This document shows, piece by piece, positions 17,359-26,547 of a DNA stretch of 64,000 bases. Position 1 is the first letter of the stretch. Each line of letters begins with the position of its first letter. The stretch spans positions 62,001 to 126,000 of the forward strand of contig JAFKIY010000006.1 of assembly GCA_017306245.1 (NCBI GenBank), in the 5' to 3' direction. The notes beneath the pieces are model-generated. The model was given only the letters and a program-made list of their open reading frames with translations, had not been told where the DNA came from and did not search any database. The translations under genes and the position numbers were made by a program. The DNA comes from Micrococcales bacterium. GTDB taxonomy: Bacteria > Actinomycetota > Actinomycetes > Actinomycetales > Microbacteriaceae.

Positions 17359-18141
17359 ATGACGCCCGCTCGCACGACGAAGCCACTCGCCGGGTGGAGG
17401 GTGCTCGTCCCTCGCGGCGGGGAGTGGGGCAACAGCGTTGCGGCGGCCGTCCGGCGGCTGGGAGCCGCTCCCGTGGTCGCACCGATGATCAACTTCGCGA
17501 GCCCTCAGAACACGGCGGCGCTCACCGAGTCGCTGGCGCGACTGCGAAACGGCGACTACGACTGGCTCGTCGTCACGAGCGCGACAACCGTCGATGTGCT
17601 CCTCAGCCATGAGTTGCGCGTTCCCGACCGGACGAAAATCGCGGCGGTCGGCGAGACCACGAGCTCTGCGCTCGCGCTCGCCGGGTACCGGGTTGATTTC
17701 GTGCCGGAGAAGGACAACTCGTCTCGCGGGCTCGTGAAATACTGGCCGGCACCCCACGCGCGCTCGCGCGTGCTCGTGCCGCAGTCGGAGAATTCCGACG
17801 ACGTGCTGATATCGGGGTTGGGGGCGCTGAACATTGGTGCGGAGTTCGTGACCGCCTACCGAACGATCGGCGTTCCGGTCAGCAGCGAAGTGGCGCGAGA
17901 GGTCAGAACGGGGCGGATCAACGGCGTTCTCATCACCTCAGGCAGCGTCGCCCGTCAGATCCAGACGCAACTTGCCCCTCTGCCGCCCGGAACGGTTGTC
18001 GCAGCCACCGGACCGCGGACCGCCTTCGACGCGCGCACTGCCGGGATCAGCGTTAACGTGATCGCAGAGGCGAGGACCGCGGAATCGCTCGTGGACGCGT
18101 TCGTCGATCACGTGACCTGGCGGACGCGCCACGCCGGATGA
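17359..18141 (+). CDS. hemD: Uroporphyrinogen-III synthase (HemD) family protein
   Basis: 260 residues of the HemD fold: WRVLVPRGGEWGNSVAAAVRRLGA at the N-terminus, WLVVTSATTVDVLL, KIAAVGETTSSAL, and the second lobe SRVLVPQSENSDDVLISGL with GVLITSGSVARQI and VVAATGPRTAFDA. The enzyme cyclises hydroxymethylbilane to uroporphyrinogen III. No other heme genes are next to it, so a stand-alone copy or a HemD-like protein of other function is possible. ATG 17359 is used because GGAAG lies nine bases upstream; the frame is open to 17323. Confidence 0.8.
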   Translation: MTPARTTKPLAGWRVLVPRGGEWGNSVAAAVRRLGAAPVVAPMINFASPQNTAALTESLARLRNGDYDWLVVTSATTVDVLLSHELRVPDRTKIAAVGETTSSALALAGYRVDFVPEKDNSSRGLVKYWPAPHARSRVLVPQSENSDDVLISGLGALNIGAEFVTAYRTIGVPVSSEVAREVRTGRINGVLITSGSVARQIQTQLAPLPPGTVVAATGPRTAFDARTAGISVNVIAEARTAESLVDAFVDHVTWRTRHAG

Positions 18142-18147
18142 GCGCTC

Positions 18148-18570
18148 TCAAATGACGGTGAGAGGCGCGTGCACCGAGACAGCGCCGAGCAGGACGCCGA
18201 TCCCGATGAGAGGCGCAGCGCCCTGGATGATTGCCGCGCGCCACAGGCGACGGTTCGTGATCAGCAGCACGATGCTGGCGAGCACCATCGACGCGAGGGC
18301 CACGAGAAGCACCCACTTGCCCGCGATCGGGTTCCCCCAACCCAGCAACAGGAGGCCGAGAATGGCCGCCAGGGCGAGAAAGAGGTTGTAGAAGCCCTGA
18401 TTGAACGCCATCGGCTCCACGACATCCGCATCGGCCTGCGACTTCAGGCCGAAACGGCGCCACACCTGCGGTGTGGCCCACAGCACGCTTTCCAACGCGA
18501 AAATCATGACGTGGATGAGGGCGGCCACAGACGCGAAAACAACGGTGAGGACCTGCAGAGTTGCGACCAT
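18148..18570 (-). CDS. DUF1304 family integral membrane protein
   Basis: 140 residues with four hydrophobic helices. Hallmarks of DUF1304 are HVMIFALESVLW in the first helix and the NQGFYNLFLALAAILGL segment. Function is unknown. ATG at 18570; the open frame reaching further upstream has no family features. Ends seven bases from the convergent hemD stop. Confidence 0.88.
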   Translation of the reverse strand: MVATLQVLTVVFASVAALIHVMIFALESVLWATPQVWRRFGLKSQADADVVEPMAFNQGFYNLFLALAAILGLLLLGWGNPIAGKWVLLVALASMVLASIVLLITNRRLWRAAIIQGAAPLIGIGVLLGAVSVHAPLTVI

Positions 18571-18654
18571 GAGCGTTAGTGTTTCACGGTACGCCCGTTG
18601 ACGCCACAGTCTCGAGGACGAGTCGGCGAACCGGATCGGGCGGGAAGGGCCGCG

Positions 18655-19887
18655 ATGTCCATGAGGAAACTCACCACGACCTGTTGCATAGCGGGAGGTG
18701 GACCGGCCGGAATCATGCTCGGCTTCCTCCTCGCGCGCGCGGGCGTCGATACCGTTGTGCTGGAGAAACACGCCGACTTCTTCCGAGATTTTCGGGGCGA
18801 CACCATCCACCCGACGACGATCGACCTCATCGATCAACTCGGGTTGCGGGAAAAGTTCGACGCCATCCGTCAGAGCCACATCCACACCCTCGATGTCGTC
18901 GTCAACGGCAACCGCCTGACGCCGGTCAACTTCTCGAAACTCCGCGGACGCAACGACTACATCGCGCTCATGCCCCAGTGGGACTTCCTGTCGCTCCTCG
19001 CCGAGGAGGGGGCGACCTATCCGAACTTTCACCTCATGATGGGCGCGACGGCCACCGGCCTGCTCCACAAGGGGGAACGCGTGTCCGGCATTGCGGCAGC
19101 CACCCAGGACGGGGACATCGAGATCGAGGCGGCACTCACGGTCGCCGCGGACGGCCGCGATTCCGCGCTGAGGGATGCGGCGGGGCTCGTCCCCACGGAC
19201 TACGGGGTCGCGATCGACGTGTTGTGGTTCCGGCTGCCGCGCACGAAAGTCGACCCGCCGGACACGCTCGCGTACCTCGACACCGAGTCGATGATCATCA
19301 CGATCCCCCGGGAGGGCTACTACCAAAGCGGTCTGCTCATCCCCAAAGGGGACTTCGCAAAAATCCAGGATGACGGGATTCCGGCGTTTCGGGCTCGGAT
19401 CGTGCGCGTCGCGCCGTTCCTTGCCGAGGTCGTGGAGTCGATCACCGGCTGGGATCAGGTGAAACTCCTGACCGTGCAAGTGAACCGGCTAAGCCAGTGG
19501 TGGCAGGACGGGCTGCTCTGCATCGGGGATGCCGCGCACGCCATGTCCCCGGCGTTCGGCGTCGGCATCAACTACGCGATCCAGGATGCGGTGGCCGCCG
19601 CGAATCTGCTCGTGGATGACCTGCGTGCCGGTTCCGTGTCGACCGACGAGCTGGCGAGAGTGCAAAAGCGGCGGTTGCCTCCCGTTGCGCGCATGCAACC
19701 CATCCAGCTGCGGCTCCACGATGTTGTCGCAAAGCCGGGCGGGGGCGGATTCCTCGCGAACCCGATGACGTGGTGGCAGCGCAGCATCGCCGCTATCGCT
19801 CTGCCCATCCTCCGGCTCTTCACGGCGCGCATCGTCGGCCGCGGGTTCCGGCCGGAAGTGCTGGAGAAGCAGCTGAACCCGCGCTGA
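18655..19887 (+). CDS. Class A FAD-dependent monooxygenase
   Basis: 410 residues of the PHBH/UbiH fold: GGGPAGIMLGFLLARAG dinucleotide-binding motif near the N-terminus, DGRDSALRDAAGL in the middle, and GDAAHAMSPAFGVGINYAIQDA toward the C-terminus, which binds the FAD ribityl/pyrophosphate. Substrate is probably an aromatic or polyketide-like ring but cannot be named. ATG 18655 is preceded by GGGAAGGG. No pathway genes adjoin. Confidence 0.85.
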   Translation: MSMRKLTTTCCIAGGGPAGIMLGFLLARAGVDTVVLEKHADFFRDFRGDTIHPTTIDLIDQLGLREKFDAIRQSHIHTLDVVVNGNRLTPVNFSKLRGRNDYIALMPQWDFLSLLAEEGATYPNFHLMMGATATGLLHKGERVSGIAAATQDGDIEIEAALTVAADGRDSALRDAAGLVPTDYGVAIDVLWFRLPRTKVDPPDTLAYLDTESMIITIPREGYYQSGLLIPKGDFAKIQDDGIPAFRARIVRVAPFLAEVVESITGWDQVKLLTVQVNRLSQWWQDGLLCIGDAAHAMSPAFGVGINYAIQDAVAAANLLVDDLRAGSVSTDELARVQKRRLPPVARMQPIQLRLHDVVAKPGGGGFLANPMTWWQRSIAAIALPILRLFTARIVGRGFRPEVLEKQLNPR

Positions 19888-19895
19888 AAACCGGC

Positions 19896-20918
19896 CTAGC
19901 CGAAGAGGGCCCGCACCTCGTCGTACCGCGCATCCGGGACCGTTTTGAGCGAGCCGAGTGCGGCCTCGAACGGCACGTCAACGATTTCGGTCCCCTTGAG
20001 GGCGACCATGTATCCCCACTTCCTGTCGAGGACCCTCTGGAGCGCGCCCCAGCCGAGCCGGGTCGCCAGCACCCGGTCGTAGGCGGTGGGAGTCCCGCCG
20101 CGCTGGATGTGGCCGAGTGTGGTTGCTCTGGTTTCGATTCCGGTGTGCTGTTCGATGAGCGGAGCGAGAACTTCGCCGATACCGCCGAGTCGCGGCCGGC
20201 CGAACGTGTCCAGCCCGCGCTCGCTGTGCACATCCGTCATGGTGTCGAGCAGGAACCCTTCGGCGACCGCAACCAGCGGTGCACGGCCCCTGTCGTGGGC
20301 TTTCGTGACCCAGTCGCAGATCTGCTCGATGGAGGTCTTGTGCTCGGGGATGAGGATCGCATGGGCCCCGGCGGCGACACCGGAGTGCAGCGCGATCCAT
20401 CCGGCGTGCCGGCCCATGACCTCCGCGACCATGCACCGGTCGTGGGAGTCTCCCGTCGTGCGCAGCCGATCCATCGCTTCCGTGGCGATCTGGACGGCGG
20501 TGTCGAAGCCGAACGTGTAGTCGGTGGCATCGAGGTCGTTGTCGACGGTCTTGGGCACCCCGACGATGGGCAAACCGACATCGGTCAGGCGTTTGGCGGC
20601 GGCGAGCGTGCCTTCCCCGCCGATCACGACGAGGGCGTCCATGGAATGCGCGGCCATGACTTCGCGCACGCGCTCCTCGCCGCCATGGTCGAACGGGTTC
20701 GTCCGCGAGGTACCGAGGATCGTGCCGCCCTGCTTGCCGATACCCATGATGTGGCGTCGTTCGAGTCGGAACACGTCCTCCGTCACGAGGCCTTTCCAGC
20801 CGTTCCGAATCCCGACGAACTCCAGTCCGTGGGTCTGGACTCCGCTGAACACGATGGCCCGGATGACCGCGTTGAGCCCTGGTGCGTCGCCGCCGCTCGT
20901 GAGGATGCCAATAGTCAT
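19896..20918 (-). CDS. pfkA: 6-phosphofructokinase, group III, predicted ATP-dependent
   Basis: 340 residues. Phosphorylates fructose 6-phosphate in glycolysis. MTIGILTSGGDAPGLNAVIR is the nucleotide-binding start; PKTVDNDLDATDYTFGFDTA holds the catalytic Asp. The phosphoryl-donor positions read GGEGT (Gly103, equivalent to E. coli Gly104) and PKT (Lys123, equivalent to 124). Gly with Lys is the combination of ATP-using actinobacterial enzymes, while PPi enzymes carry Asp at the first position. The start is ATG 20918; CAAGAT ends six bases upstream. Confidence 0.93.
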   Translation of the reverse strand: MTIGILTSGGDAPGLNAVIRAIVFSGVQTHGLEFVGIRNGWKGLVTEDVFRLERRHIMGIGKQGGTILGTSRTNPFDHGGEERVREVMAAHSMDALVVIGGEGTLAAAKRLTDVGLPIVGVPKTVDNDLDATDYTFGFDTAVQIATEAMDRLRTTGDSHDRCMVAEVMGRHAGWIALHSGVAAGAHAILIPEHKTSIEQICDWVTKAHDRGRAPLVAVAEGFLLDTMTDVHSERGLDTFGRPRLGGIGEVLAPLIEQHTGIETRATTLGHIQRGGTPTAYDRVLATRLGWGALQRVLDRKWGYMVALKGTEIVDVPFEAALGSLKTVPDARYDEVRALFG

Positions 20919-20967
20919 GGAACTATCTTGCTGCACGCCCGAGGATTGGCCGAACGCGCAGGGCTTT

Positions 20968-21195
20968 TCACGGCTCGTCCGCGCTGCCGCTTCCCGGTTC
21001 GTTCTCGCTGGCGTCGAGGTCGCCAGAGTTCTCCGCGTCCTCGTTGGCGTACGTCGCCGGCCCGCTGCCGGGTTCGGCGTCGGATTCGGCCAGCTTCTTC
21101 AGCAGCTCGTCCGCGCGTTTTTTGGAATCGTCGCGGTGCTCGGGGTCCCAGGCGGCAGGTCCTCCCTGGTTTGCGAAGGGATCGAAGTCAGCCAT
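20968..21195 (-). CDS. Small acidic hypothetical protein
   Basis: 75 residues, strongly acidic with a Gly/Ser/Glu/Asp-rich C-terminal half and one helical stretch (SKKRADELLKKLAES). No known domain recognised. GGGAG seven bases before the ATG and a normal gap to both neighbours support a real gene. Downstream of the convergent-free gap to pfkA, same strand, so possibly co-transcribed with it. Confidence 0.6.
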   Translation of the reverse strand: MADFDPFANQGGPAAWDPEHRDDSKKRADELLKKLAESDAEPGSGPATYANEDAENSGDLDASENEPGSGSADEP

Positions 21196-21285
21196 TGCAC
21201 ACTCCCTTCGCGTCGAACCGGCCGTTTTTGACCGTGGGTGGAGTGTAACCAGCCGCGGTACCCCGGGTAAAGAGTCTGCGCCACG

Positions 21286-22848
21286 TCATCCGGCTTCGAG
21301 TACGGCCATGGCCGCGTTGTGGCCGCCGAGTCCGCTCACTGCTCCCCCGCGCTGGGCGCCGGACCCGCACAACAGGATGCGGTCCCACTCGGTTGAAACC
21401 CCCCAGCGCTCGGCGGGGGTCGACATCGGCGCGTCATCCTCGAGGAAAGGCCAGGCAAGCGGTCCGTGGAAGATGTTTCCGCCCGGCATGCCGAGCGCGT
21501 TCTCAAGGTCCAGCGTGGTTTTCGTCTCAACGCAGCGCTGCCCGTTCCCATCCACCATGAGCACGGATTCGATCGGCTCGGCGAGCACAGAATTCAGGGA
21601 CGACAGCACGGCAGACTCGAGGCGTTCACGCATCGCATCATTGTTCCGGGCGTTGAGCAGCCGGTCCGGTGCATGGAGCGCGAACACCGTGAGAGTGTGC
21701 GCGCCGGATTCCTGAAGTTCCGGGGAAAGGATGCTCGGGTCGGTGAGCGAGTGGCAGTAGATTTCGGCGGGGATCGGGTCGGGGAGACGGCCATCCGATG
21801 CGGTCTCGAATGCCGACTGCAACTGGCTGTAGAGCTCATTGATGTGGAAGGTTCCGCCGAATGCGGCCGCGGGGTCGACCGAGGGGTCGCGGAGCCGGGG
21901 CAACCGGGACAGCATGAGGTTCACCTTGACCTGAGCTCCCTCGGGTCTGGCGTGCTTCGACGGAACACTCCCGGTGATCAGGCCCTCCACCACGTAGGGT
22001 GCGACGTTGGCAAGGATCGTCGACCCCGTCACACGGTGCTCCTGCCCGCGGTGCGCGAAACTCACGGCGCCCTCCGGGTCAATCGCGGTGACTTCCGCGT
22101 CGGTGATGAGCGTCGCGCCGGCGCGACGGGCCGAATCGGCGAGGGCCGTGGTGACGGCGCCCATGCCGCCGACCGGCACATCCCAGTCGCCGGTGCCGTT
22201 GCCGATCACGTGGTACAGAAAACAGCGATTCGCGGAAAGGCTCGCATCGTGCGCGTCGGCGAACGTGCCGATGAGGCCATCCGTGAGCACGACGCCGCGC
22301 ATGAGGTCATTGGCGAACGTACGCTCGATCGCCTCCCCGATCGGTCGTTCGACGATCGCCGACCACAACGCGTCATCCGCCAGAAGGCGCCGAGTTTCGG
22401 TTCGGGTGAGCAGCGGATCGCACATGGTGGGGAAGATCGCGCGCGCGAGCTTCGCGGTGCCCGCGTAGAAGGAGTTCCAGGCCGCCGCATCCGCCTCGGC
22501 GCCGATCGCGGCGAAGGAAGCCAGCGTCGCGTCCGCGTCCGCGTTGTCGACCAGCAGCCCGCGTTCGGTTCCCGGATCGGGCGTGTACGAGGAGTAGCGG
22601 CGCCGAAGAAGCCGAACGCCCAGATCGAGGTCGCGGATGATGCGCCGGGGCAGAAGGCTGACCAGATACGAGTAGCGGGAGAGCCGCGCATCGACGCCGG
22701 GGAACGCGTCGGCGGAGACGGCCGCACCACCGACGGCGCCCGCGCGTTCGAGCACCGTGACGGACTTCCCGGCCCGCGCGAGATACGCCGCCGCGACGAG
22801 ACCATTGTGTCCGCCGCCGACAATCACGACGTCCTTGTGTTCTGGCAT
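21286..22848 (-). CDS. Phytoene desaturase-like FAD oxidoreductase (PYROXD2/RetSat type)
   Basis: 520 residues. KDVVIVGGGHNGLVAAAYLARAG is the N-terminal FAD-binding Rossmann motif, followed by VTVLERAGAVGGAAVS; a C-terminal GxGAQRGGAVSGLGGHNAAMAVL segment closes the FAD site. The family includes CrtI, retinol saturase and PYROXD2. There are no carotenoid genes nearby, so carotenoid desaturation is not assumed. The ATG is preceded by TAGGCT at six bases. Divergent from putA. Confidence 0.85.
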   Translation of the reverse strand: MPEHKDVVIVGGGHNGLVAAAYLARAGKSVTVLERAGAVGGAAVSADAFPGVDARLSRYSYLVSLLPRRIIRDLDLGVRLLRRRYSSYTPDPGTERGLLVDNADADATLASFAAIGAEADAAAWNSFYAGTAKLARAIFPTMCDPLLTRTETRRLLADDALWSAIVERPIGEAIERTFANDLMRGVVLTDGLIGTFADAHDASLSANRCFLYHVIGNGTGDWDVPVGGMGAVTTALADSARRAGATLITDAEVTAIDPEGAVSFAHRGQEHRVTGSTILANVAPYVVEGLITGSVPSKHARPEGAQVKVNLMLSRLPRLRDPSVDPAAAFGGTFHINELYSQLQSAFETASDGRLPDPIPAEIYCHSLTDPSILSPELQESGAHTLTVFALHAPDRLLNARNNDAMRERLESAVLSSLNSVLAEPIESVLMVDGNGQRCVETKTTLDLENALGMPGGNIFHGPLAWPFLEDDAPMSTPAERWGVSTEWDRILLCGSGAQRGGAVSGLGGHNAAMAVLEAG

Positions 22849-22854
22849 GTTCCG

Positions 22855-22860
22855 AGCCTA
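22855..22860 (-). promoter_or_regulatory. -10 of the phytoene desaturase-like gene, leaderless
   Basis: TAGGCT on the minus strand, six bases before the ATG at 22848. Confidence 0.5.
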
Positions 22861-22904
22861 ATCAGTGCCCGCGCTCGCTGTAGTTCAGTCTCAGGTGCGC
22901 CCAG

Positions 22905-22910
22905 TAGCCT
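22905..22910 (+). promoter_or_regulatory. -10 of the PutA-like gene, leaderless
   Basis: TAGCCT, six bases before the ATG at 22917; the divergent promoter lies 45 bases away. Confidence 0.5.
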
Positions 22911-22916
22911 TTCAGA

Positions 22917-25900
22917 ATGGACATCCATGAGCATGCCGCGACTTCGGCGTTCGCGCGGCTCGCCGAGGAGTCGATCGGCACGGTACGGCGGTGGCTCGGC
23001 GCCGCGGATGTCCCTGTGCCGGCCGCGGAGGCACGGCTGGCCAGAGTCGTCAGCACGCCGCGGGGAGCCGACCTCGCGACCGACATTGTGCACGGTGTCC
23101 TTCGCCCTCGGGAGGCCCGGGCCATTTCGCGAAACCTCGAGTTGCTGTCCCATGGCCTGCCTCCCGGCTCCCGGCAGGGCATCGAATTCGACACCCACAT
23201 TTCGGCGGGGCTCGCCTCACTGTCGGCCGGAGTGGCGACCGGTGTTGTGCGGGATCGATTTTTTCGACTGTTTTCTCACCTGCTCCTTCGCCTCGACGTT
23301 CGGGAGCTGAATGACCATCTGGCCGACCTGAGGCGACGCGGGGGCATCCGGCCGACGCTCGCACCGGTTGCCGGTCCCGCGAGCGGACGGCACGAAGCGG
23401 ACCGTCAGGCTGCGGACGTGCGCGACCTGCTTCTGCGGCCGGACGTCGACTCCGTGTCGTTCCGGGTTTCGTCGGTGTGCGCATCCTGGCGGCTGGTCGA
23501 ACTGGATGCGCTCGTCGACGAGGTAACGAACCGCGTGATCCCGCTGTTCGACGCCGCGGCCGGCGCGCAGGGACCCAAGCATATCGACCTCGAGGTGGGC
23601 GTGTTCGATGAACTCGAACCCACGCTCAGGGTGTTCGAACGGATGCTGAAGCGGTATCCGCAACTCGATGTCGGGATCGCGCTTCCGGACTATTTCCCGG
23701 ACTCCCTGCCCGCGCTGCGCCGGGTTTCGGCGGCGGCACGGCAACGGCATGCGGGAGGCGGAACCACCGCGACCGTGCGCATCACGAGGGGCGAATTTCG
23801 CACGCAGGAGGCAGCCGTGGCCGAAGCGCACGGCTGGACTCCCGCGGTGTTCCCCAGCCCGGAGGAGGCGCACGCCCAGTACCTTCGCATGCTCGACTTC
23901 GCCCTCCACCCGGCACACACGGCGTCCCTTCGCGTGATCTCGGCGACGCACGATGTGTTTACCACGGCATTCGCGTGGCGGCTGGCCCGGTTGCGCGGGG
24001 TTGAGCGAAGCCTTGAGCACGAGTTCCGACTAGGTGTGGCGACGAGGGAAGCGGACGTGGTGAAACGCGATGTCGGCGGCGTCCGCATCCACGCGCCCGT
24101 CATGCATGCGGGGCAATTGCCGCTCGCGACCCCCTCTCTGGTTCGGCGGATCGAGGAGCTGTCCGGGCCGGAAGCGCACCTTTTCGCTCCTACGACACCG
24201 GCAGCTCTCGACGCGGCTTTCGCGCACGAAGAACGGCGTTTCCTGGCCGCGCTGGATGGTTCCCGCCAAACGATTGTCGCGACCATGCGGCACCAGAACC
24301 TCGTGCGCACGGAAGTGGCCGACTTCACCAATCCGGCGACCAGGGAGTGGGCACAGGGTGTTCTCGAGCGGGCACGGGATTCTGCGGCCGGCGAAGCGGT
24401 GCTGGCGCGCTCGGCGGTGGATAGCATTCCGGCACTGGATGCGCTCGTCTCGGGCGCGACCGGCCCCGGCCAGTCCTGGGGGGAACGGCGCGGGCCCACG
24501 AGGGCGGCAGTCCTCGAGAGCGTTGCGGAGGTTCTCGCCGAGTGGCGGGGGCTCCTCGCCGAGGTTGCCGTGAGCGAAAGCGGCGTCCCCATCGAGGAAG
24601 CGGACGCCGACGTCACCACCGCCATCCAGTTCGCGGTGACGGCTGCGGCCAATGCTCGAGAACTCGACGAGCTCGCGGGGGCGAAGTACGTTCCGCCGCG
24701 CCTGATCGTCGTCGTCTCTCCGCGCAGTTGCGCGGTGAGTTCGCTCGCGGCGACGGTGCTGGCGGGACTGGCGGCCGGCGGCGCCGTGATCGTGAAGACC
24801 GCGCCAGAGACTCGGCGGACCACCGCCGTGTTCCTGGAGACCCTCGTCGCGGGCGGCGTGCCGCCGAACCTCGTGAGCATGGTGGAGTCGGAGGGCGACG
24901 TGGCGCAGGCGCTCATCACCGATCAGCGGGTTGATCGGGTCGTGCACGCCGGAAGCAGGCACGTCGCGAAACTGTTCCATTCCTGGCGGGCCGAGCTGCC
25001 TCTGATATCGGCGACGGGCGGCCGGAATTCGGTGATTGTGACTCCGAGTGCCGACCTCGAGGCAACGGTAGCGGATGTGGTGAGCAGCGCACTGGATCAC
25101 GCCGGTCAGGCTCCGACCGCGACCGGCACGGTCATCCTCGTCGGATCGGTGGGTTCCTCCGCCCGGTTCCTCGGGCGCCTGGCGGATGCGGTGGCGTCCA
25201 TCCCCACCGACCGTGCGCGCGGCAGGCACGCGGGCATCGCCTCGCTCGCACGTCCGGCGGGCGAGCGGGAACGGGAAGCGCTGGACGAACTCGCGGACGG
25301 CGAATCGTGGCTGGTTCGCCCGCGCAAGCTCGATGCCGACGGAGCATTCTGGTCACCGGGAATCCGCGACGGGGTCCGCGCGGACTCTCTGGTCAGGCGT
25401 CAGGAGCGTCGCGCACCCGTTCTGGACATTGTGCGGGTGCCCACGCTCGCGGATGCGATCGACGCCCAGAACGCGCCGGAGTTCGGCCTGAGCGCAGGGA
25501 TCTTCTCGTTGGATGCGGATGAGGTGGAGTTCTGGCTCGATTCGGTGCAGGCGGGGCTGGCGTGCATCAACCGCCCGGTGGTTTCCAGTTTGGGGGCGCG
25601 AGTGCCGGTGGGCGGTTGGGATCGTTCGATTCTCGGAACGGGGACGGCCGCTGGCGGGCAGGATGCGGCGATCGTGCTCGGCACGTGGGAGCCAGTTGCC
25701 GAGGCTCAGGGTTTGACGGTGACTCTGGATGGCATCGGCGAGAGGGCCGCACGGCTCATCGCGGCTTCCCAATCCGGGATGACGTTCGCCGAGTTCGACT
25801 GGGTCCGCGCGGGCGCTCGTCGCGACGAGAACGCCTGGACGTCCGCCTTCGCGACGAAGGAATCCGCGAGTTCGGGATTCGAGCGAAACGTCCAACGGTA

Positions 25901-26342
25901 CCGACCGGTTCCGGTGACCATCCGGTTGAGCGAGGGAGTTCCGGTCGCCCAATTGGTGCGGGTACTCGCGGCGGCGGCCATCACCGGCGCGCCGGTGGCG
26001 GTGAGCAGCGCCGTGCCGCTGCACCCCGGTCTGATCGCGGCGTTCGGCGAACCGGACAGCCCCGTTGATGTCGCCGAGGTTCTCGTGGAGTCTGATATCC
26101 GGTGGCGGGCCCGCGTGCAGGCGCGCGAAATTGTGACGAATCGAATTCGCCTGATCGGCGGCGATTCCGACGTGCTCGCGAGAGTCCTGCACGGGCAACC
26201 GGGCATCGCCGTGCACGCCGGCCCGGTGACGACCAGCGGGCGGATCGAACTGCTTGCCTTCCTGCGTGAGCAGTCGATCTGCATCGGACTGAGTTCGGCG
26301 GAACTGTCGGCAGCCAGCCTTCGAAGAATTCGCATTCGCTGA
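22917..26342 (+). CDS. PutA-like bifunctional proline/P5C dehydrogenase with a degenerate ALDH site
   Basis: 1141 residues, full PutA length: proline dehydrogenase barrel (about 90-450), ALDH domain (about 500-1000) and a C-terminal extension. Family landmarks are clear: DVGIALPDYFPDSLPAL, SLVRRIEE (Arg410, Arg411, Glu413-414), TPSADLEATVADVV, PVGGWDRS. Key residues are changed: the ALDH general-base Glu (ETGG) is Ala699 (SATGG) and the nucleophile Cys (GQxC) is Pro733 (GQAP); they are 34 residues apart, as Glu268 and Cys302 are in ALDHs. The barrel motif RLVKGA reads RITRGE (Lys to Arg291). P5C oxidation is therefore unlikely. No frameshift is seen. Proline oxidation may persist, or the protein may be structural or regulatory. 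Confidence 0.85.
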   Translation: MDIHEHAATSAFARLAEESIGTVRRWLGAADVPVPAAEARLARVVSTPRGADLATDIVHGVLRPREARAISRNLELLSHGLPPGSRQGIEFDTHISAGLASLSAGVATGVVRDRFFRLFSHLLLRLDVRELNDHLADLRRRGGIRPTLAPVAGPASGRHEADRQAADVRDLLLRPDVDSVSFRVSSVCASWRLVELDALVDEVTNRVIPLFDAAAGAQGPKHIDLEVGVFDELEPTLRVFERMLKRYPQLDVGIALPDYFPDSLPALRRVSAAARQRHAGGGTTATVRITRGEFRTQEAAVAEAHGWTPAVFPSPEEAHAQYLRMLDFALHPAHTASLRVISATHDVFTTAFAWRLARLRGVERSLEHEFRLGVATREADVVKRDVGGVRIHAPVMHAGQLPLATPSLVRRIEELSGPEAHLFAPTTPAALDAAFAHEERRFLAALDGSRQTIVATMRHQNLVRTEVADFTNPATREWAQGVLERARDSAAGEAVLARSAVDSIPALDALVSGATGPGQSWGERRGPTRAAVLESVAEVLAEWRGLLAEVAVSESGVPIEEADADVTTAIQFAVTAAANARELDELAGAKYVPPRLIVVVSPRSCAVSSLAATVLAGLAAGGAVIVKTAPETRRTTAVFLETLVAGGVPPNLVSMVESEGDVAQALITDQRVDRVVHAGSRHVAKLFHSWRAELPLISATGGRNSVIVTPSADLEATVADVVSSALDHAGQAPTATGTVILVGSVGSSARFLGRLADAVASIPTDRARGRHAGIASLARPAGEREREALDELADGESWLVRPRKLDADGAFWSPGIRDGVRADSLVRRQERRAPVLDIVRVPTLADAIDAQNAPEFGLSAGIFSLDADEVEFWLDSVQAGLACINRPVVSSLGARVPVGGWDRSILGTGTAAGGQDAAIVLGTWEPVAEAQGLTVTLDGIGERAARLIAASQSGMTFAEFDWVRAGARRDENAWTSAFATKESASSGFERNVQRYRPVPVTIRLSEGVPVAQLVRVLAAAAITGAPVAVSSAVPLHPGLIAAFGEPDSPVDVAEVLVESDIRWRARVQAREIVTNRIRLIGGDSDVLARVLHGQPGIAVHAGPVTTSGRIELLAFLREQSICIGLSSAELSAASLRRIRIR

Positions 26343-26373
26343 CGCAACTGTCCCTATCACTGGGGGTCGGGGA

Positions 26374-26547
26374 ATGCCCCATTCGCCGGGTGACGTTCGT
26401 AAGCTTGCCTCCTCGCCTAGCGGATCGACCGTGAACTTCGGTTCCCTCCTGCTGTTCCCCGGCGGACTGCTGCTGTTCGGCGGGCTTCTGCTCAGCCTCA
26501 CCGGGGTGCGACGCCGCGGAGACCGGGGAGCGCTGGCGAGCGAGTAG
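26374..26547 (+). CDS. Possible 57-residue membrane peptide
   Basis: ATG CCC CAT at 26374 opens a frame of 57 codons ending TAG at 26547. It encodes a hydrophilic start, a hydrophobic run GSLLLFPGGLLLFGGLLLS and a basic tail GVRRRGDRG, closely resembling the anchor tail of the surface protein at 13363-16095 (LLAGGFLLFGG...ERRFR) but without an LAxTG motif. A G-rich stretch precedes the ATG; an internal GTG at 26431 is an alternative. It fills the gap between putA and trmH. It may be a small membrane protein or a leftover surface-protein tail. Confidence 0.4.
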   Translation: MPHSPGDVRKLASSPSGSTVNFGSLLLFPGGLLLFGGLLLSLTGVRRRGDRGALASE

